Assembly: GCA_963693085.1 (NCBI GenBank)
Contig: OY856409.1
Span: 524,915,303-524,979,302 of the forward strand
Origin: Alisma plantago-aquatica
Taxonomy: Eukaryota; Streptophyta; Magnoliopsida; Alismatales; Alismataceae
Reading direction: 5' to 3'
DNA: 64,000 nucleotides
The position numbers and the translations under genes were made by a program. Under the pieces are notes generated by a model. The model saw nothing but the letters and a program-made list of their open reading frames with translations. It made no database searches and had not been told where the DNA came from. Positions 33,301 through 45,230 of the stretch are shown here, piece by piece. Position 1 is the stretch's first letter; each line of letters opens with the position of its first letter.

Positions 33301-34852
33301 CTTGTCTTATCATGACATGCTTTCCTTAAAATATCTTTCTCACTCTCTCCATTACTTCACTCAAGTTCACCTGACAAGTCTGTTAACTTGTTACAATTCA
33401 AGTGAGCACAAAGTAGTTCAATATTTCTTAAATTTATCCCCTTATATTCCCATTGAGATATCTTCCATAACCATACTGATTTGGATATATTTGATCTCAT
33501 TTTAAGCACTTTTAGACTTGTCACATGCAACTTGTCCCTTATTATATATCCTTTAAATTTATTAATGCAAGCAATACTTAACAAACTCTTGTCCTCATCC
33601 TATTGAATTCAAGGTTTTACTAATGAAACATGACACCTATGTTTCTATATATACCATATGGAGGTTATTAAGGCCACACAAGCCCATGATGAGGTATCTC
33701 ATATCCTAGGCTCATCAGTGATTGATCTCAGGATTAAAGTTTGCCTCAGATTGCTCATTATAGGTTCACTGGAGTATGTCTTATGCCATGTTCGGGGTTT
33801 AATCACGAATTAAGCTTAATGGCCACTAGTTCATATAATTAGGGATTCTAGGATTAGAAACTTAGGCATATTTTCTTTTCAATAAAACATTTGTTTTATA
33901 CTTTTTAGTTCTAATACAAACATCAAGTTGTTGTAATGGTCTCCAACAATGATTCCACCCCCTCATTTTCATTTTTGACATACTTACAAATTATGTGAAT
34001 TTTTATCAAAGCCCGAGTATCTTCAACAATCATAAGACACTTCCCAGCGGTTGGAGATTGCAATAACTAAGATAAAACCAACCACTTGGTTCCCTATGAT
34101 ACTCACTTCAATCTAATTTTAAGACATTAACTTTGGTAGGATCCCTCCCTGATGGACATCCTTTCAACTTCTATACTCCTTCTATTTGTCTTTGTAGTTC
34201 TTGATCATTTCATCACCATCAATATGATTTGATCATCCAGTATACCTCATGTGTATCCTTTGTCCCTTTTGACCTTAACAAATAGGAAAGATTTCTTTTG
34301 GCATGAATTTGTGTATAAGCTCTTCCTTATTTTCCTTTTTGGAAAATAGAACCATTTACTAAACTTGTTAAGAGTGTGAAAAGGTGATTGTGGTCATGCA
34401 CACAGAGTTCCAAACCATTGAATACATGTAATATTGGTGCTAATGTTTGCAGAGCGCACACTTGTATTGAGTTTCCATTGCCTATAACTTCTACATGAGT
34501 CCATGTATTAGATATTATGTGGGTTGTAACTTTTAGAAAATCCATTCCCTTCAAAAGTTCTCCTATACATTTGGCTATCAACTAAAACAAACTCCTTTTT
34601 GGCCCTCGGTGCATTCTTGGGATTTTCTTGTACCCAACTTTGTCCCTTTTACAACAATTATACCAAATATACAATGCTCATTTTATTCATTTTTCCCATT
34701 CTCGGTTTAATTTTCAAACACATTCCTCAACCACGATACCACCATGCATAACACTATTTTTTGAACAAATCTTAAACATTTTGATAGTATTTGTCTTAAA
34801 AATGAGTTGTTTCTCCTAAATACCATTTGACTATATTTTTGGGGATATCTAG
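30338..34852. other. AT-rich DNA without recognisable genes
   Basis: 4.5 kb with many stops in all frames. 31540-32170 carries repeated ATCGATnGA/ATTGATT words like those of plant LTR U3 regions, but no ends can be set. A minus-strand frame at 34327-34581 (84 codons) contains VIGNGNSIQV, faintly like a copia protease motif, not enough for a call. Confidence 0.45.
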
Positions 34853-35836
34853 TATAACGACCCCCTCCCCCTATTATCCCCTATTCAGGCAGACCAATAG
34901 GGAAAGAGCCATTATCACTAATACAAGATCGCAAGTTTAGAAATTAACCAGAAATAATTAATAAATGTTACTAATAAAAAGGAATTTGGTACAAAACTGA
35001 TGGAATATCTAAAGTTTCAACATAAAATAAAATCTAACTATAACCTCCATGTTTACATTATGTTTCTTCATCGTGTGTCTTCTTTTTGGATACCAGAATT
35101 GCAGAATGGAAGATTATCCTAAAATGCCTACAAACAAAATGCCAGTCAGTATAACAAATTATACTAATATGTGGGGGAACTAAAAGTTCACATATACTTG
35201 TAACAACATAACCACAACAATTATTTGTTACAAAACAAAAATTTACATTTACTTTATAACTTCTCAACCATTTTTACTCAACCTCCGGTATACCTTCTCT
35301 TAGGATTTTATCCATGTAGTGGACTTTAGGCTACCTTCAATATGGAGCTAGGTACCTCATTAACCACCTCTCAATCTAGAGCTAGGTGCCATTGGGTCTT
35401 CCCAATCTGGGCCATGCCCTTTTATGACCTTCCCTACCTAGGGCTTGGTCTGACCTTCCCAACGTGGGGCTTGGTCTAACCTTCCCAACCCGAGGCTTGG
35501 CCCTCTAATAATCACCATGACTTTAATCATCTTTTCATTCACTATTTCCAGAGTTGGTATGGGGGTTCGAGCAAGTTATAAGATTTATATCATGATAGAC
35601 ATAGTCACTTTATATATTGCAAGCATTAAGCTTCATCCAAGCATTAAATTTCAAGCAATGGGTAAAACTTTAGAAATCTCTGGAAACTAGACCGATTAAT
35701 CATCAATGTAACCACATACCTTGATCAGGAGTCTAGATGTCCAAGCAAGAGAATGTAGTCAACCAATCAACCAAGCAAGTTACCCTGAAAGTTAATCCAA
35801 TACACCCATGTATAATTATTTTATCCAAATCATCCT
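34853..35836. repeat. Tekay-like LTR fragment, left piece
   Basis: Starts TATAACGACCCCC, matching TGTAACGACCCCA at 58993 with a changed first dinucleotide. It follows the same order as 58993-59940, including AGAGCCATTATC and AACCACATACC. The continuation is at 41813 after an inserted LTR element. Diverged from the solo LTR of copy B. Confidence 0.7.
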
Positions 35837-36067
35837 TGATGTATGCACAAATTGTCGTTATTTTGATATCTAATTTGGTTATTTTCTGTGTCATTTGTGC
35901 TTAATTGAATATCTTTTTAATACATATTTTACCAAATTAGTAAAAATCACTTGTGCATCATTTCTTATATTTTTACATGCATTTTACATGTTTTAATTAT
36001 TATAATAATTATTTGATTTTATTCATTGATTATTTTATTGCAGATAATTATTATTTACTGGAGCAAA

Positions 36068-36103
36068 GTCGATACCATCGACTTGCAACTCGATGGTATC
36101 GAC
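36068..36103. other. Perfect 14-bp LTR hairpin
   Basis: GTCGATACCATCGA and TCGATGGTATCGAC flank an 8-base loop CTTGCAAC. The arms are themselves built of GTCGA/TCGA words. Two direct copies of GATACCATCGACT follow about 75 bp downstream. The 3' LTR copy has one mismatch (GTCAATACC). Confidence 0.93.
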
Positions 36104-36307
36104 ATAGCATCAGAGTACAAATATTTTTTTCTCCAGATTGAAAAGGAAAAGGAAGTTTTACTGTGAAGAAGTTGATACCATCGACTTCCAACTCGATACC
36201 ATCGACTCAGACGTTGCGGACGAAATTTTAGTGTGTTAAATCTAACACATTTTTGTATTAAAAATTGTATTTTTAGGTTTGCTCTTGACCTAAACATGTA
36301 CGACGGC

Positions 36308-36316
36308 TATAAAAGG
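36308..36316 (+). promoter_or_regulatory. TATA box of the non-autonomous element
   Basis: ACGGCTATAAAAGGCACC, a strong plant TATA box about 205 bp after the hairpin. The same sequence is at 40872 in the 3' LTR. Confidence 0.75.
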
Positions 36317-37246
36317 CACCATTAGAACCGCCATTGGGAGATCTATCACGGGGGGATGATACGACAGCCGAACAGAGAGAGAAAAGTAGAGGAACCCTAC
36401 ACGGAAGACCTTGGAGGAGTTTTGGCAGCGGAAACGACGGCAAATTCTCTCCATCTTCTCCAGATCCACTCTTTAACCCTTTCTCCAATTTACTGTATCT
36501 CGAAATTCATGTTTTACATCTTTTCGACATACTGTGATACCATGTCGTATATTTTCGGCTAAAAACCATAATTCCTTAGGACCCGGGAGTAGCCCGGGTA
36601 ATCGTTGTATGATACTTTTTACATAGTTTATCATAATTTGTCTCTCAAATCCGTGGTATGATTTCGTTTTCTCCATTATATCATTATGATTGATCACCCT
36701 AATGATAATCTAATGTCTTTAATTGCTTTGAAAGAAGAATTAACGGTTGAAAAGAGACGAGATTCACATTAATTAATAAATCTCTTGAACAAGGTGATGT
36801 ACGGTTAATGGTGGAAACCCAGAGGTTGTTTCTAATGCACCTAGTTTAGGGTATAGGTTACTACGACGGTGGAACTGACCTAGACTTAGGTAGTGAATTG
36901 TATCACGACAGTGAGCAATTCTGACTACAGGCCACTACCCGGAATAGGAGACGAATTAGGATAATTGTGAAGGAATTAGTACAACGAGAACCTGCGGTGA
37001 AACCGCAATCCTAAGGATTCCATTTTTAATTGATTAAACCAACAATTTAATCGATTGTTTTGTTTTCTTTTATTTTTATTTTCTTTTTCAATCAACTCTT
37101 ATTTTCGGCTTAGCTGATCAATCCTAATTAGTAATAGTCTTTAACCTCACAATTCCTTGTATTCGATAACTCGGGACTCATAATCTCATATTACTTCGAC
37201 ATGTACACTTGCGTATTACATGCATGTTATACGCGTGTCAAGTTTT

Positions 37247-37264
37247 TGGCACCGTTGTCGGGGA
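37247..37264 (+). other. Primer binding site, tRNA-Asp type
   Basis: TGGCACCGTTGTCGGGGA, 16 of 18 like the TGGCGCCGTTGCCGGGGA site complementary to plant tRNA-Asp. This PBS is common in Athila/Tat-group gypsy elements. Confidence 0.82.
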
Positions 37265-37461
37265 GTTGGCATGGTTAACACTATAAAAAGTTAGGATCGA
37301 CCACTCTAGGCCATTGTATTTATTTCCTTTTTTTAGTTTTTTTTTCTTTCCATTTTTCATTACATAAAACTTTACAATTATTTTAGGCATTGTACATATT
37401 CATCTAAATATTTCTTTGTAGTTAGTCTTATTTCATTTTAAAAAAAGTTAAACAAAAACAC

Positions 37462-38454
37462 ATGGCCCCTATTTGTTCTGAGTGTGGAAATGCACATGTA
37501 GGTTATAGATGTCTAAGTCCAGCTTCATTACATCATGAGAAAACCTCAAAGGAAATTCATCGTGAGCATATTAGGATTTTGGTTCAATATGTTTTAAATC
37601 GCAAAGGTCCTATTTCTAATGGAGGATGGGGTAGAATTGAGAAAATGGAAGAAGTTGAGATTGAGGATAAGGAATTAGAGAGTGAGGATAACATATTGGA
37701 AGAAGTTTTAGAATCACCTCTATCATGTCCTTCCATTGAGCCCACACCCACACCCTGGACTCCTAGGATTGATCTTGAATATGATTGGGGATCTGATGAG
37801 GAAGATGAGGAGAATGATGCAAATAAGGTGGAAGACAATTTTGATACATGTGTTTGGGATATGAGTGAAGGAGAGGAGGATCCAGAAGGTGCTTTATTTG
37901 ATAGTGATCTTAGAGAGGAGGAAGAGGATATTGAGAGTGAAAAGGTGGAGGAATTTCTCATTTGCCATCACATAATTCCTTCACCACAAGACCCATTTCT
38001 TCATTTCCTTATTGAGGATCCTATATGGGATATATATCCAGATGATGATTTTGAAAATTTTTGTGAGGATATTAATGAATGTAGAGGAATTGAATTATTA
38101 GAAGAGGAGGAGGCATACGAACTCACCTTTGATGTAACCCCTCCATTATGTGTAGATAGGAGTGATCCATTGGGGATGGTCATAGAAATTAAGGATCAAT
38201 CATCATTATACCTTTCACCTCATGGCTATTTATTTCTGCATGTGCTCGCACATCAAGATTTGATTGTGAGTCGTGTTCGTGTTCATGTTCATGTTCATTG
38301 CAATGATAATTTACTATTGAAATGGAACGTCAATCATACATGCTGGTCTTTTGACTATTATTTGTTTTTTATCATTGTTGCAAGGAACCAAAAGTTTAGA
38401 AGGAAGAGGCAGAGAGAGCTTTACCCTCCTCCACGACCACCTAATTATCGTTGA
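37462..38454 (+). CDS. Uncharacterised 330-residue protein of the non-autonomous LTR element (zinc knuckle plus acidic region)
   Basis: The start is chosen at the first ATG after the leader (AACACATGGCCCC, a fair plant start context); the frame is open for 330 codons. Residues 5-17 form C-X2-C-X3-H-X4-C (CSECGNAHVGYRC), the knuckle spacing often seen in gypsy Gag with CGGPH-type cores, so it could bind RNA. Residues of about 60-240 are extremely acidic (EEDEEND, EGEEDPEGA, EEEEDIES), with Trp/Pro-rich spacers. A VHVHVH run lies near residue 280, a short hydrophobic patch (YYLFFIIVA) near 300, and a basic end (FRRKRQREL) before the proline-rich C-terminus PPPRPPNYR. Capsid domains and enzymes are absent. 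Best guess: a Gag-derived or Gag-accessory protein that gives the element its own RNA recognition. I recognise no named family. Confidence is high that the frame is open, low for function. Confidence 0.7.
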   Translation: MAPICSECGNAHVGYRCLSPASLHHEKTSKEIHREHIRILVQYVLNRKGPISNGGWGRIEKMEEVEIEDKELESEDNILEEVLESPLSCPSIEPTPTPWTPRIDLEYDWGSDEEDEENDANKVEDNFDTCVWDMSEGEEDPEGALFDSDLREEEEDIESEKVEEFLICHHIIPSPQDPFLHFLIEDPIWDIYPDDDFENFCEDINECRGIELLEEEEAYELTFDVTPPLCVDRSDPLGMVIEIKDQSSLYLSPHGYLFLHVLAHQDLIVSRVRVHVHVHCNDNLLLKWNVNHTCWSFDYYLFFIIVARNQKFRRKRQRELYPPPRPPNYR

Positions 38455-40407
38455 TTGACATGTGTCCATCCTAAGATGTTAAACAAGGAAGCTTGTGGGA
38501 GGGAACCCACCAATTAGGTTTATTTTGTTAAACTTTCAATTCTACTTTTACATTCCTATTTGTAGATTGTGATATCTATTTTTGATACAAGTAAAAAAGG
38601 TGCCTTGATATGTGTATTCAGTGTGTAGGGACGCATTGAGTCGGTACCACCGACTTCATTGTCGGTAGTACTGAGTTCTCATCAGTGACATCTCACAAGC
38701 TGAGCAAGCATCGACACTTCACCAAGCTCGAGTGCTTATTGGAGTGGATCCCACCCACCCATCTTTTGCCCATATCTAAGCTCACATATCGGTACAATCG
38801 TTCCATTTGTCTTCCTTTACTTTTGACATTGCAGACAATGTCATATTCAAGCTTAGGGAGAGGAATGGAACGGTGCTTCTATGTTTACCTCCTGCATCTT
38901 TTCTTTTTATCATACATCTACATGTTTTTGTTTCAAAAAAATTAGATTTTTCATTTTGTTTTTAGAGTCCACTTCTATCTAGTGTAATAGTGGAGAAAAT
39001 ATAAAATGTTGGTTAGGATTAACCGTTTGTTGATGATGTGGTATCACTTCTGAAAATTCTATATAAAAATCTGAATGTGCTTTTATGCTTTGCACTTTAA
39101 GCTAAATTTGCTATGTTTAAGTGTACATAATTGGAGGAATTGTTTGGATTAGTCAGCTTGAAGACATACTAATTGAATGAAAAACCTAACTTAACCCTAT
39201 GGCTTGTGTTATGACGATGATGTTTGAGTCCAAACCAACCAAACAGTAACGTGATCTTTAATGTGAATTTTAGAAATAAACTCTAAGGTTACCCTGTTAC
39301 ACAAGTTGATAGAAGAGGGACATATCATGGTTGGGAAAGACATTGTCTCTTATTCATGTGATCTCATCCACCTTCGATTCATCTTCATTCACCACCATAG
39401 GATGATCAAGTTTAATCCAAGTTATTTTCCTCTTGTTTGCATTATAAGGCATGATAGGAAGCATATAGTTAGTTCATTTTATTATGCATTAGAAAAGGAA
39501 AAAAAGTTCATATCATCTTTTGAGCATTTCTAGTTTGCATAACAAAATCACATATATTTCATTTGCATTGCATATTTCATAAGGCATTACATATTTGTTA
39601 TCTTCTATGATCTTCTCTCATGTAAGAGTGAAAAAATGTGTTTATCCTTACTCCTCCAAAAAAAAAAATTAAAAAAAGCCCAAGCATGAAGTATTTATCT
39701 TGCTAAAATAAAAGGGTAGAGAAAAAAGAGTTATTGAAAAGAAAAAAAGAGGAGAAAAGGAGGAAAAGGATTTTTAATTTCAATGCCATATTCTCTCTAA
39801 GCAACAAAGGAGAGGATTGTGGATCTTTTTATAAGCCCATTTCCATCTATATTCATCATTAGGATGAGACATTCATTGCATGCATCATCCCACCAAAATA
39901 AAAAATAGTCATTAGAAGGCATACATTCACATTTTATCCATCATACAGGTGCATCATATTTTTACTTTTTGCATAAATGATTTGGATTATTCTTGTGATT
40001 CCTGATTTCATAGCCACCCATTTTTTTCACACATTGATCTACAAGGTAGGCCACCATCACAATTAATCCCCTCATCCATTTTTATTTGGGGATCTGCTTC
40101 CAAGTAGTTTATTTAGGTAGATCAAAGCAATATAGATAGGGAGATCACATGGTGCATCAAGCAGATGTCCTATTGGCCATGATATTAACTGCTTCATATT
40201 GATAGTGTTTTTCATTAATCTTATTGTGGACATCTATTATGAACATTATTGATCGCTTTAGAGTAGTTACTTGTTCAGTGGTTGGCAAGGACCGGTTTGG
40301 GACCGACTGGTGGAGGTGGTTAGGAAAAATAATTCATAGGTACTTGTCTTCTTGCTGACTTTTTAAAACAAATCCAAGAGTAGTGTTGCTCGAGGACCAG
40401 CAATATT
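38455..40407 (+). other. 3' noncoding region of the non-autonomous element
   Basis: About 1.95 kb without homology to proteins. CTTGTGGGAGGGAACCCACC shortly after the ORF resembles the sequence that follows pol in many Athila/Tat elements, suggesting that pol was lost while the 3' region was kept. It contains the palindrome AGTCGGT-ACC-ACCGACT (38639-38655) and A-rich tracts near 39655-39775. Confidence 0.6.
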
Positions 40408-40421
40408 CAAGTTTAGGGGTG
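40408..40421 (+). other. Polypurine tract of the non-autonomous element
   Basis: CAAGTTTAGGGGTG ends at the base before the 3' LTR; Athila/Tat-type tracts often read CAAGTTTGGGGG. Confidence 0.75.
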
Positions 40422-41812
40422 TGATGTATGCACAAATTGTTGTTATTTTGATATCTAATTTGGTTATTTTCTGTGTCATTTGTGCTTAATTGAATATCTT
40501 TTTAATACATATTTTACCAAATTAGTAAAAATCACTTGTGCATCATTTCTTATATTTTTACATGCATTTTACATGTTTTAATTATTATAATAATTATTTG
40601 ATTTTATTCACTGATTATTTTATTGCAGATAATTATTATTTACTGGAGCAAAGTCAATACCATCGACTTGCAACTCGATGGTATCGACATGGCATCAGAG
40701 TACAAATATTTTTTTCTCCAGATTGAACAGGAAAAGGAAGTTTTACTGTGAAGAAGTCGATACCATCGACTCAGACGTTGCGGACGAAATTTTAATGTGT
40801 TAAATCTAACACATTTTTGTATTAAAAATTGTATTTTTAGGTTTGCTCTTGACCTAAACATGTACGACGGCTATAAAAGGCACCATTAGAACCGCAATTG
40901 GGAGATATATCACGGGGGGACGATACGGCAGCCGAACGGAGAGAGAAAAGTAGAGGAACCCTATACGCAAGACCTTGGAGGAGTTTTGGCGGTGGAAACG
41001 ACGGCAAATTCTCTCCATCTTCTCCAGATCCACTCTTTAACCCTTTCTCCAATTTACTGTATCTCGAAATTCATGTTTTACATCTTTTCGACATACTGTG
41101 ATACCATGTCATATATTTTCGGCTAAAAACCATAATTCCTTAGGACCGGGAGTAGCCCGGGTAATCGCTGTATGATACTTTTTACATAGTTTATCATAAT
41201 TTGTCTCTCAAATTTGTGGTATGATTTCGTTTTCTCCATTATATCATTATGATTGATCACCCTAATGATAATTTAATGCCTTTAATTGCTTTGAAAGAAG
41301 AATTAACGGTTGAAAAGAGACAAGATTCACATTAATTAATAAATCCCTTGAACAATGTGATGTACGGTTAATGGTGGAAACCCAGAGGTTGTTTCTAATG
41401 CACCTAGTTTAGGGTATAGGTTACTACGACGGTGGAACTGACCTAGACTTAGGTAGTGAATTATATCACGACAGTGAGCAATTCTGACTACAGGCCACTA
41501 CCCAGAATAGGAGACGAATTAGGATAATTTTGTAGGAATTAGTACAATGAGAACCTGCGGTGAAACCGCAATCCTAAGGATTCCATTTTTAATTGATTAA
41601 ACCAACAATTTAATCGATTGTTTTTTTTCTTTTATTTTTATTTTCTTTTTCAATCAACTCTTGTTTTCGGCTTAGCCGATCAATACTAATTAGTAATAGT
41701 CTTTAACCTCACAATTCCCTGTGTTCGATAACTTGAGACTCATAATCCCATATTACTTCGACACGTACACTTGCGTATTACACGCACGTTATACGCGTGT
41801 CAATCCTTAAGA
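40422..41812 (+). repeat. 3' LTR of the non-autonomous element
   Basis: 1,391 bp, same ends as the 5' LTR, followed by ATCCT. It lacks one 21-bp unit of the GATACCATCGACT repeats, probably by slippage or recombination between the repeats. Confidence 0.95.
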
Positions 41813-42120
41813 CGGATTGGGTCCCAAGTTAGGGTTTCTAGGTCAACATTAGGGTTTCATTAGGGTTTTTGGCTTCCCAAACCCTAGTTTCCACTTTTCA
41901 TGTCTCATTAGGTTACAAACCCTAATTCTTCATTGAATACACCTTTTATTTCAAGGAAACCCTAATTTATCAAATTATGGGCTGCTAAACTCAAATAACT
42001 TTCAAGATTCTCTTTTTATTCATAAAAGATCAATCTTTGATCAACAATAACAATTGGACATATTAAGGTCATCAATTCTCAAAAACTAGGGTTCTTTAAT
42101 GTGTTTTCAAATTAGAAGCA
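41813..42120. repeat. Tekay-like LTR fragment, right piece
   Basis: Continues 35836. The part with TTAGGGTTTCATTAGGGTTT and ACAAACCCTAATT aligns with 59980-60070 of the solo LTR. It ends where LINE sequence begins near 42125. Confidence 0.65.
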
Positions 42121-42124
42121 TATT

Positions 42125-44322
42125 TTGATCCTGGTCATATTTTTATTGGATTCTACGAATTTTTCTAATCAGAAACCATATATTATTTGTTCCCATTGGA
42201 TAATCCTACAACTAGTTATGATTTTTCTAAATAAATCATTTTTAGACCACCAACTAAGCAATGGGCCCTCGAGTATCTCACACATAAGTTTCATGGATGA
42301 CATAGTGATTTTCACAAAGGCTTCTATAGACTAAATAACAGCCATTAACCAGTGTTTCACCATGTTTGAAGCTTCCTCCGGTCAACAAATTTTTATTGAT
42401 AAATTAAGGATCTTCTTCTCTACTTCTGTAGATCATGCTACATGAACTGCTATCTGCTCTACATGTGGAATCCCTAAAACTACTTATTTAGGAAGGTATC
42501 TAGGGTTTCCCCTCCTCCATGACAGAATCAACAAATCAACCTACTTGTATCTAATCAGCAATATGGAAGCAAGAATTAATGTGTGGGAAGCTAGGACACT
42601 GTTGTTAGCAGGTCATCTGTGTCTTGTTAAGTCAGTACTAACCTCCCTCCCCATTTATGTGATGCAAACTACAATAATTCCCATTAATGTATGCATGAAA
42701 CTGGACAAAACCATACACAAGTTTCTCTGGGGAGGGGGTACAACTCACATCCAATTTCCCTGGTTTCATGGCAGAAAATTTTGCTCCAGTATGGAGAGTG
42801 GGGGCTTTGGGGTCAAGTCTATGGTAGCCTGGAACAAAGCGCTTCCATGGAAAAACTCATGGAGATTCATAAATTGTAAAAACTCACTATGGAGGGAGGT
42901 TCTATAGAGCAAGTATAAAAGCTCCAACAGTCAGAGAGGAGGACATGGAACACCCTTTGGAAGGCTATACACCCAGGGATACAATTTGTCAAAGCTAATT
43001 GTATCAAAACCATCAACAATGGTGATGACACGCTGATTTGGTCGGACTATTGGGTACCTGGCTTCACAAACTTGGGGAATATCTGTTTTTTCCCTATTAA
43101 AGATAGAATCACTAATCGGAAGGTCTCTAGCCTAGTGAATCTTAGTGGCAACTGGGATGTATATTTCCTTAACTCTTATTTGTCGAAGGATTGTGTTGGT
43201 CGGATCACAAACTTTCCCCCACCTCTGGCTACCATGGGTGAAACACCTAGAGTTGGAACCATGACATTCGAGGTAAATACTCAACGATATCGACGTACAA
43301 CATCATCCACAAAGACAATCAAGAGACCATGCATGGGATTTGGGCCTCTGTTTGGGGGTTGCAGGTACCTAGTAAGATATGTAACTTCATGTGTCTTGTT
43401 GGTGATGAAGCCATCTGACCAGTGTGATAAGGAAGCGACGCACCTTCACAAATAATGAAATTTGCCCTAGGTGCAAAGTAGAGAAAGAAACCACCATTCA
43501 CGCACTTTGGAGTTGTCCATATGCAATGGAGGTGTGGCTCAAATTGAGAGCTAACATGGAGCCGTCTACCCAGAATGAAACTACAGCCAGGACTAGAAAA
43601 AATGAACATGTCAGGTAACGTAGCAGATAAAACAAATTTTGCTATAGCATGTTGGACCATCTGGAAGGAAAGAAACTTGGCCTTCTTCAAGGATTCCATC
43701 ATCTCCACTGAATGACAATTGTCCCAAATCCATGCTCTATGCACTGCCATAGATGTTGGCTTGATACATAAGATACATGGTGTCAACCACTCTGCGAATA
43801 GGAACACTGTAGAGTGGTTTGATCTACCACAAGGTGAGTGTTTGGCAATGGTGGACGTTGCATTTCACGGTGACAGTGCAACAATTGCAGTTGTACTCTG
43901 ATTGAAATGGAAAATGTGTCAGAGGCACTGCTCACAATATCCAAGTAATCTCATTAATTGAAGTTTAACTATAGGCTATTTTACTTGCCCTTCAAGTGGA
44001 AAAAGTGAGGCAACACGTCTGACTTACTATAAAATCTGAGAGTGCCATAGTTGTCTCTGCAATTGAAGGCCATGCTAATCAATCTCCTACCTTCTCTCCT
44101 TGTACACACCTTATCAAGAAGGAGTCATATGCTTTTGAGGACGTGCACATCATAAAGGTTGATAGAGAAAGTATTACCCTATTTGATGCTCTAGCTAAAC
44201 ATCATTTCAAAAACCACTAGGATGACTGTATATATACAGATCCTCCACTCGACCCTATGGGTCAATCCCTCCCTTCCCCTCTCTGTAATGGTAGAAGTTC
44301 TTCCAAGTTTCATTTCATGACT
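42125..44322 (+). pseudogene. LINE (L1-type) fragment: RT C-terminal part, zf-RVT, decayed RNase H
   Basis: The RT catalytic site survives as FMDD (42290-42301) after SISHIS. Then YLGRYLGFPLLHDRINKSTY, LAGHLCLVKSVLTSLPIYVM and HKFLWGGG give the palm-thumb part and following region of plant L1 reverse transcriptase. A zf-RVT domain (EICPRCKVEKETTIHALWSC and PYAMEVWLKL, near 43460-43550) follows, then a degraded RNase H start near 43810-43900 (VDVAFHGD). The 5' part (endonuclease and most of RT) is missing. Stops and frameshifts are numerous. No poly-A tail is seen before the duplication boundary at 44323, so the 3' end may also be cut. Confidence 0.82.
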
Positions 44323-45230
44323 GGAGAGGGTATGCACTCCCTACTCAATTTGAGGAATAAATCCATTGAAACCAAACACACTAACACGTATGTTGGAATA
44401 GGCATATTTTTCAATTCTCAATATAATGGTATTCAAGAGTAAAGTATAGCAATGGACAGAAATGTAATGACTATATTAAATTTCACAAGCTTACATAATA
44501 ATCTCCCATAAAGTGGCTTACTGTAACATCCCAAGATTTGAGGCCTCAGATAAAATGATCTTATAAGAAATGATTGGACTACCCATATCACCAAGGTGCA
44601 CCTCATTTTCTGGGAGCACATCACTAAAGAACTCCATAGTTAAGTGTGCTCAGCTTGGAGTAGTACTAGGATGGGTGACCAGTCGGGAAGTTGATCATGG
44701 CTTGCGTGTGAGTGAGGATAAAGCACACACAGTTAAGGCTAGTGGTGGTCTGTGGGGCCAGTTGTCATTCTTGAAACTCTACTAGACCCTTGGGCAGTGG
44801 GCCCAGGTGTTACAAATGGTATCAGAGCCAATTCCCCTCCAGTAGGTGTGGGGCCCACATGGGCATGTGGCATGCCTACTAGGATGGGTGACCAGTCTAG
44901 AAGTTGATCATGGCTTGCGCGTGAGTGAGGATAAAGCATACAATTAGGGCTAGTAGTGGTCTGTGGGGACAATCATCATTCCTGAAACTCTACTAGACCC
45001 TCGAGCAGTGGGCCCAGGTGTTACATTTACGTGACATCATACTTTTTGAGTCATTCGACTAGTCAACGATTAGTCGGTCGGTCATTTTAGAGACCAGTGA
45101 TTGGCATGCCACCAAGTTTTCCCATCTCATGAAATGCCCGAGTCGACCGACTTGTCATTTAGTCAGTCGACTAGTCCTACTAGTTGACTGGTGTCCCTGC
45201 AAGTCGGAAAATTATGTGATGGGCCTAACA
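44323..45230 (-). repeat. Split LTR of copy B, 16 bp short at its 3' end
   Basis: Same LTR as 10672-11908, ending GGGCCTAACA on the plus strand. The flank left of 44323 is LINE sequence instead of the PBS. Interrupted by the Cassandra of copy B. Confidence 0.5.
44522..45025 (+). mobile_element. Cassandra TRIM, internally deleted (copy B)
   Basis: The left LTR (44522-44814, 293 bp) is complete and the PBS TGGTATCAGAGCC is at 44817-44829. About 50 bp later the sequence jumps from GGCATGCC into the right LTR at TACTAGGATGGGTGACC. Compared with copy A about 317 bp are lost (11238-11554): most of the internal region, the PPT and the first half of the right LTR. The flanks CTTAC and TTTAC are the better preserved target duplication. 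Confidence 0.9.

Larger units (their letters stand above)
35837..37240 (+). repeat. 5' LTR of the non-autonomous element
   Basis: 1,404 bp. Perfect hairpin at 36068-36103, TATA box at 36308, GC-richer R-U5 side. Compared with the 3' LTR it has one more 21-bp unit between GATACCATCGACT repeats near 36170-36215. Confidence 0.95.
35837..41812 (+). mobile_element. Complete non-autonomous LTR retrotransposon with one ORF (5,976 bp)
   Basis: LTRs of 1,404 and 1,391 bp (35837-37240, 40422-41812) start TGATGTATGCAC and end ACGCGTGTCA. The flanking 5-bp target duplication ATCCT is perfect (35832-35836, 41813-41817). The PBS is of tRNA-Asp type and a PPT precedes the 3' LTR. The 3.18-kb internal region has a single open ORF of 330 codons and no protease, RT, RNase H or integrase, so its mobilisation must depend on another element. 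PBS and PPT point to an Athila/Tat-type helper. By eye the LTRs differ at about 40 positions (about 3%), mostly transitions, plus a 21-bp indel: among the youngest insertions of the window. Confidence 0.92.

Noticed and set aside
34327..34581. 84-codon minus-strand frame with VIGNGNSIQV
   Set aside because: Resembles a copia protease motif only over a few residues; no DSG motif or neighbouring domain.
36334..36562. Open frames of 67-71 codons in the LTRs of the non-autonomous element (36334-36562, 40837-41101)
   Set aside because: They recur in both LTRs only because the LTRs are copies; located after the TATA box as untranslated R-U5, no homology.
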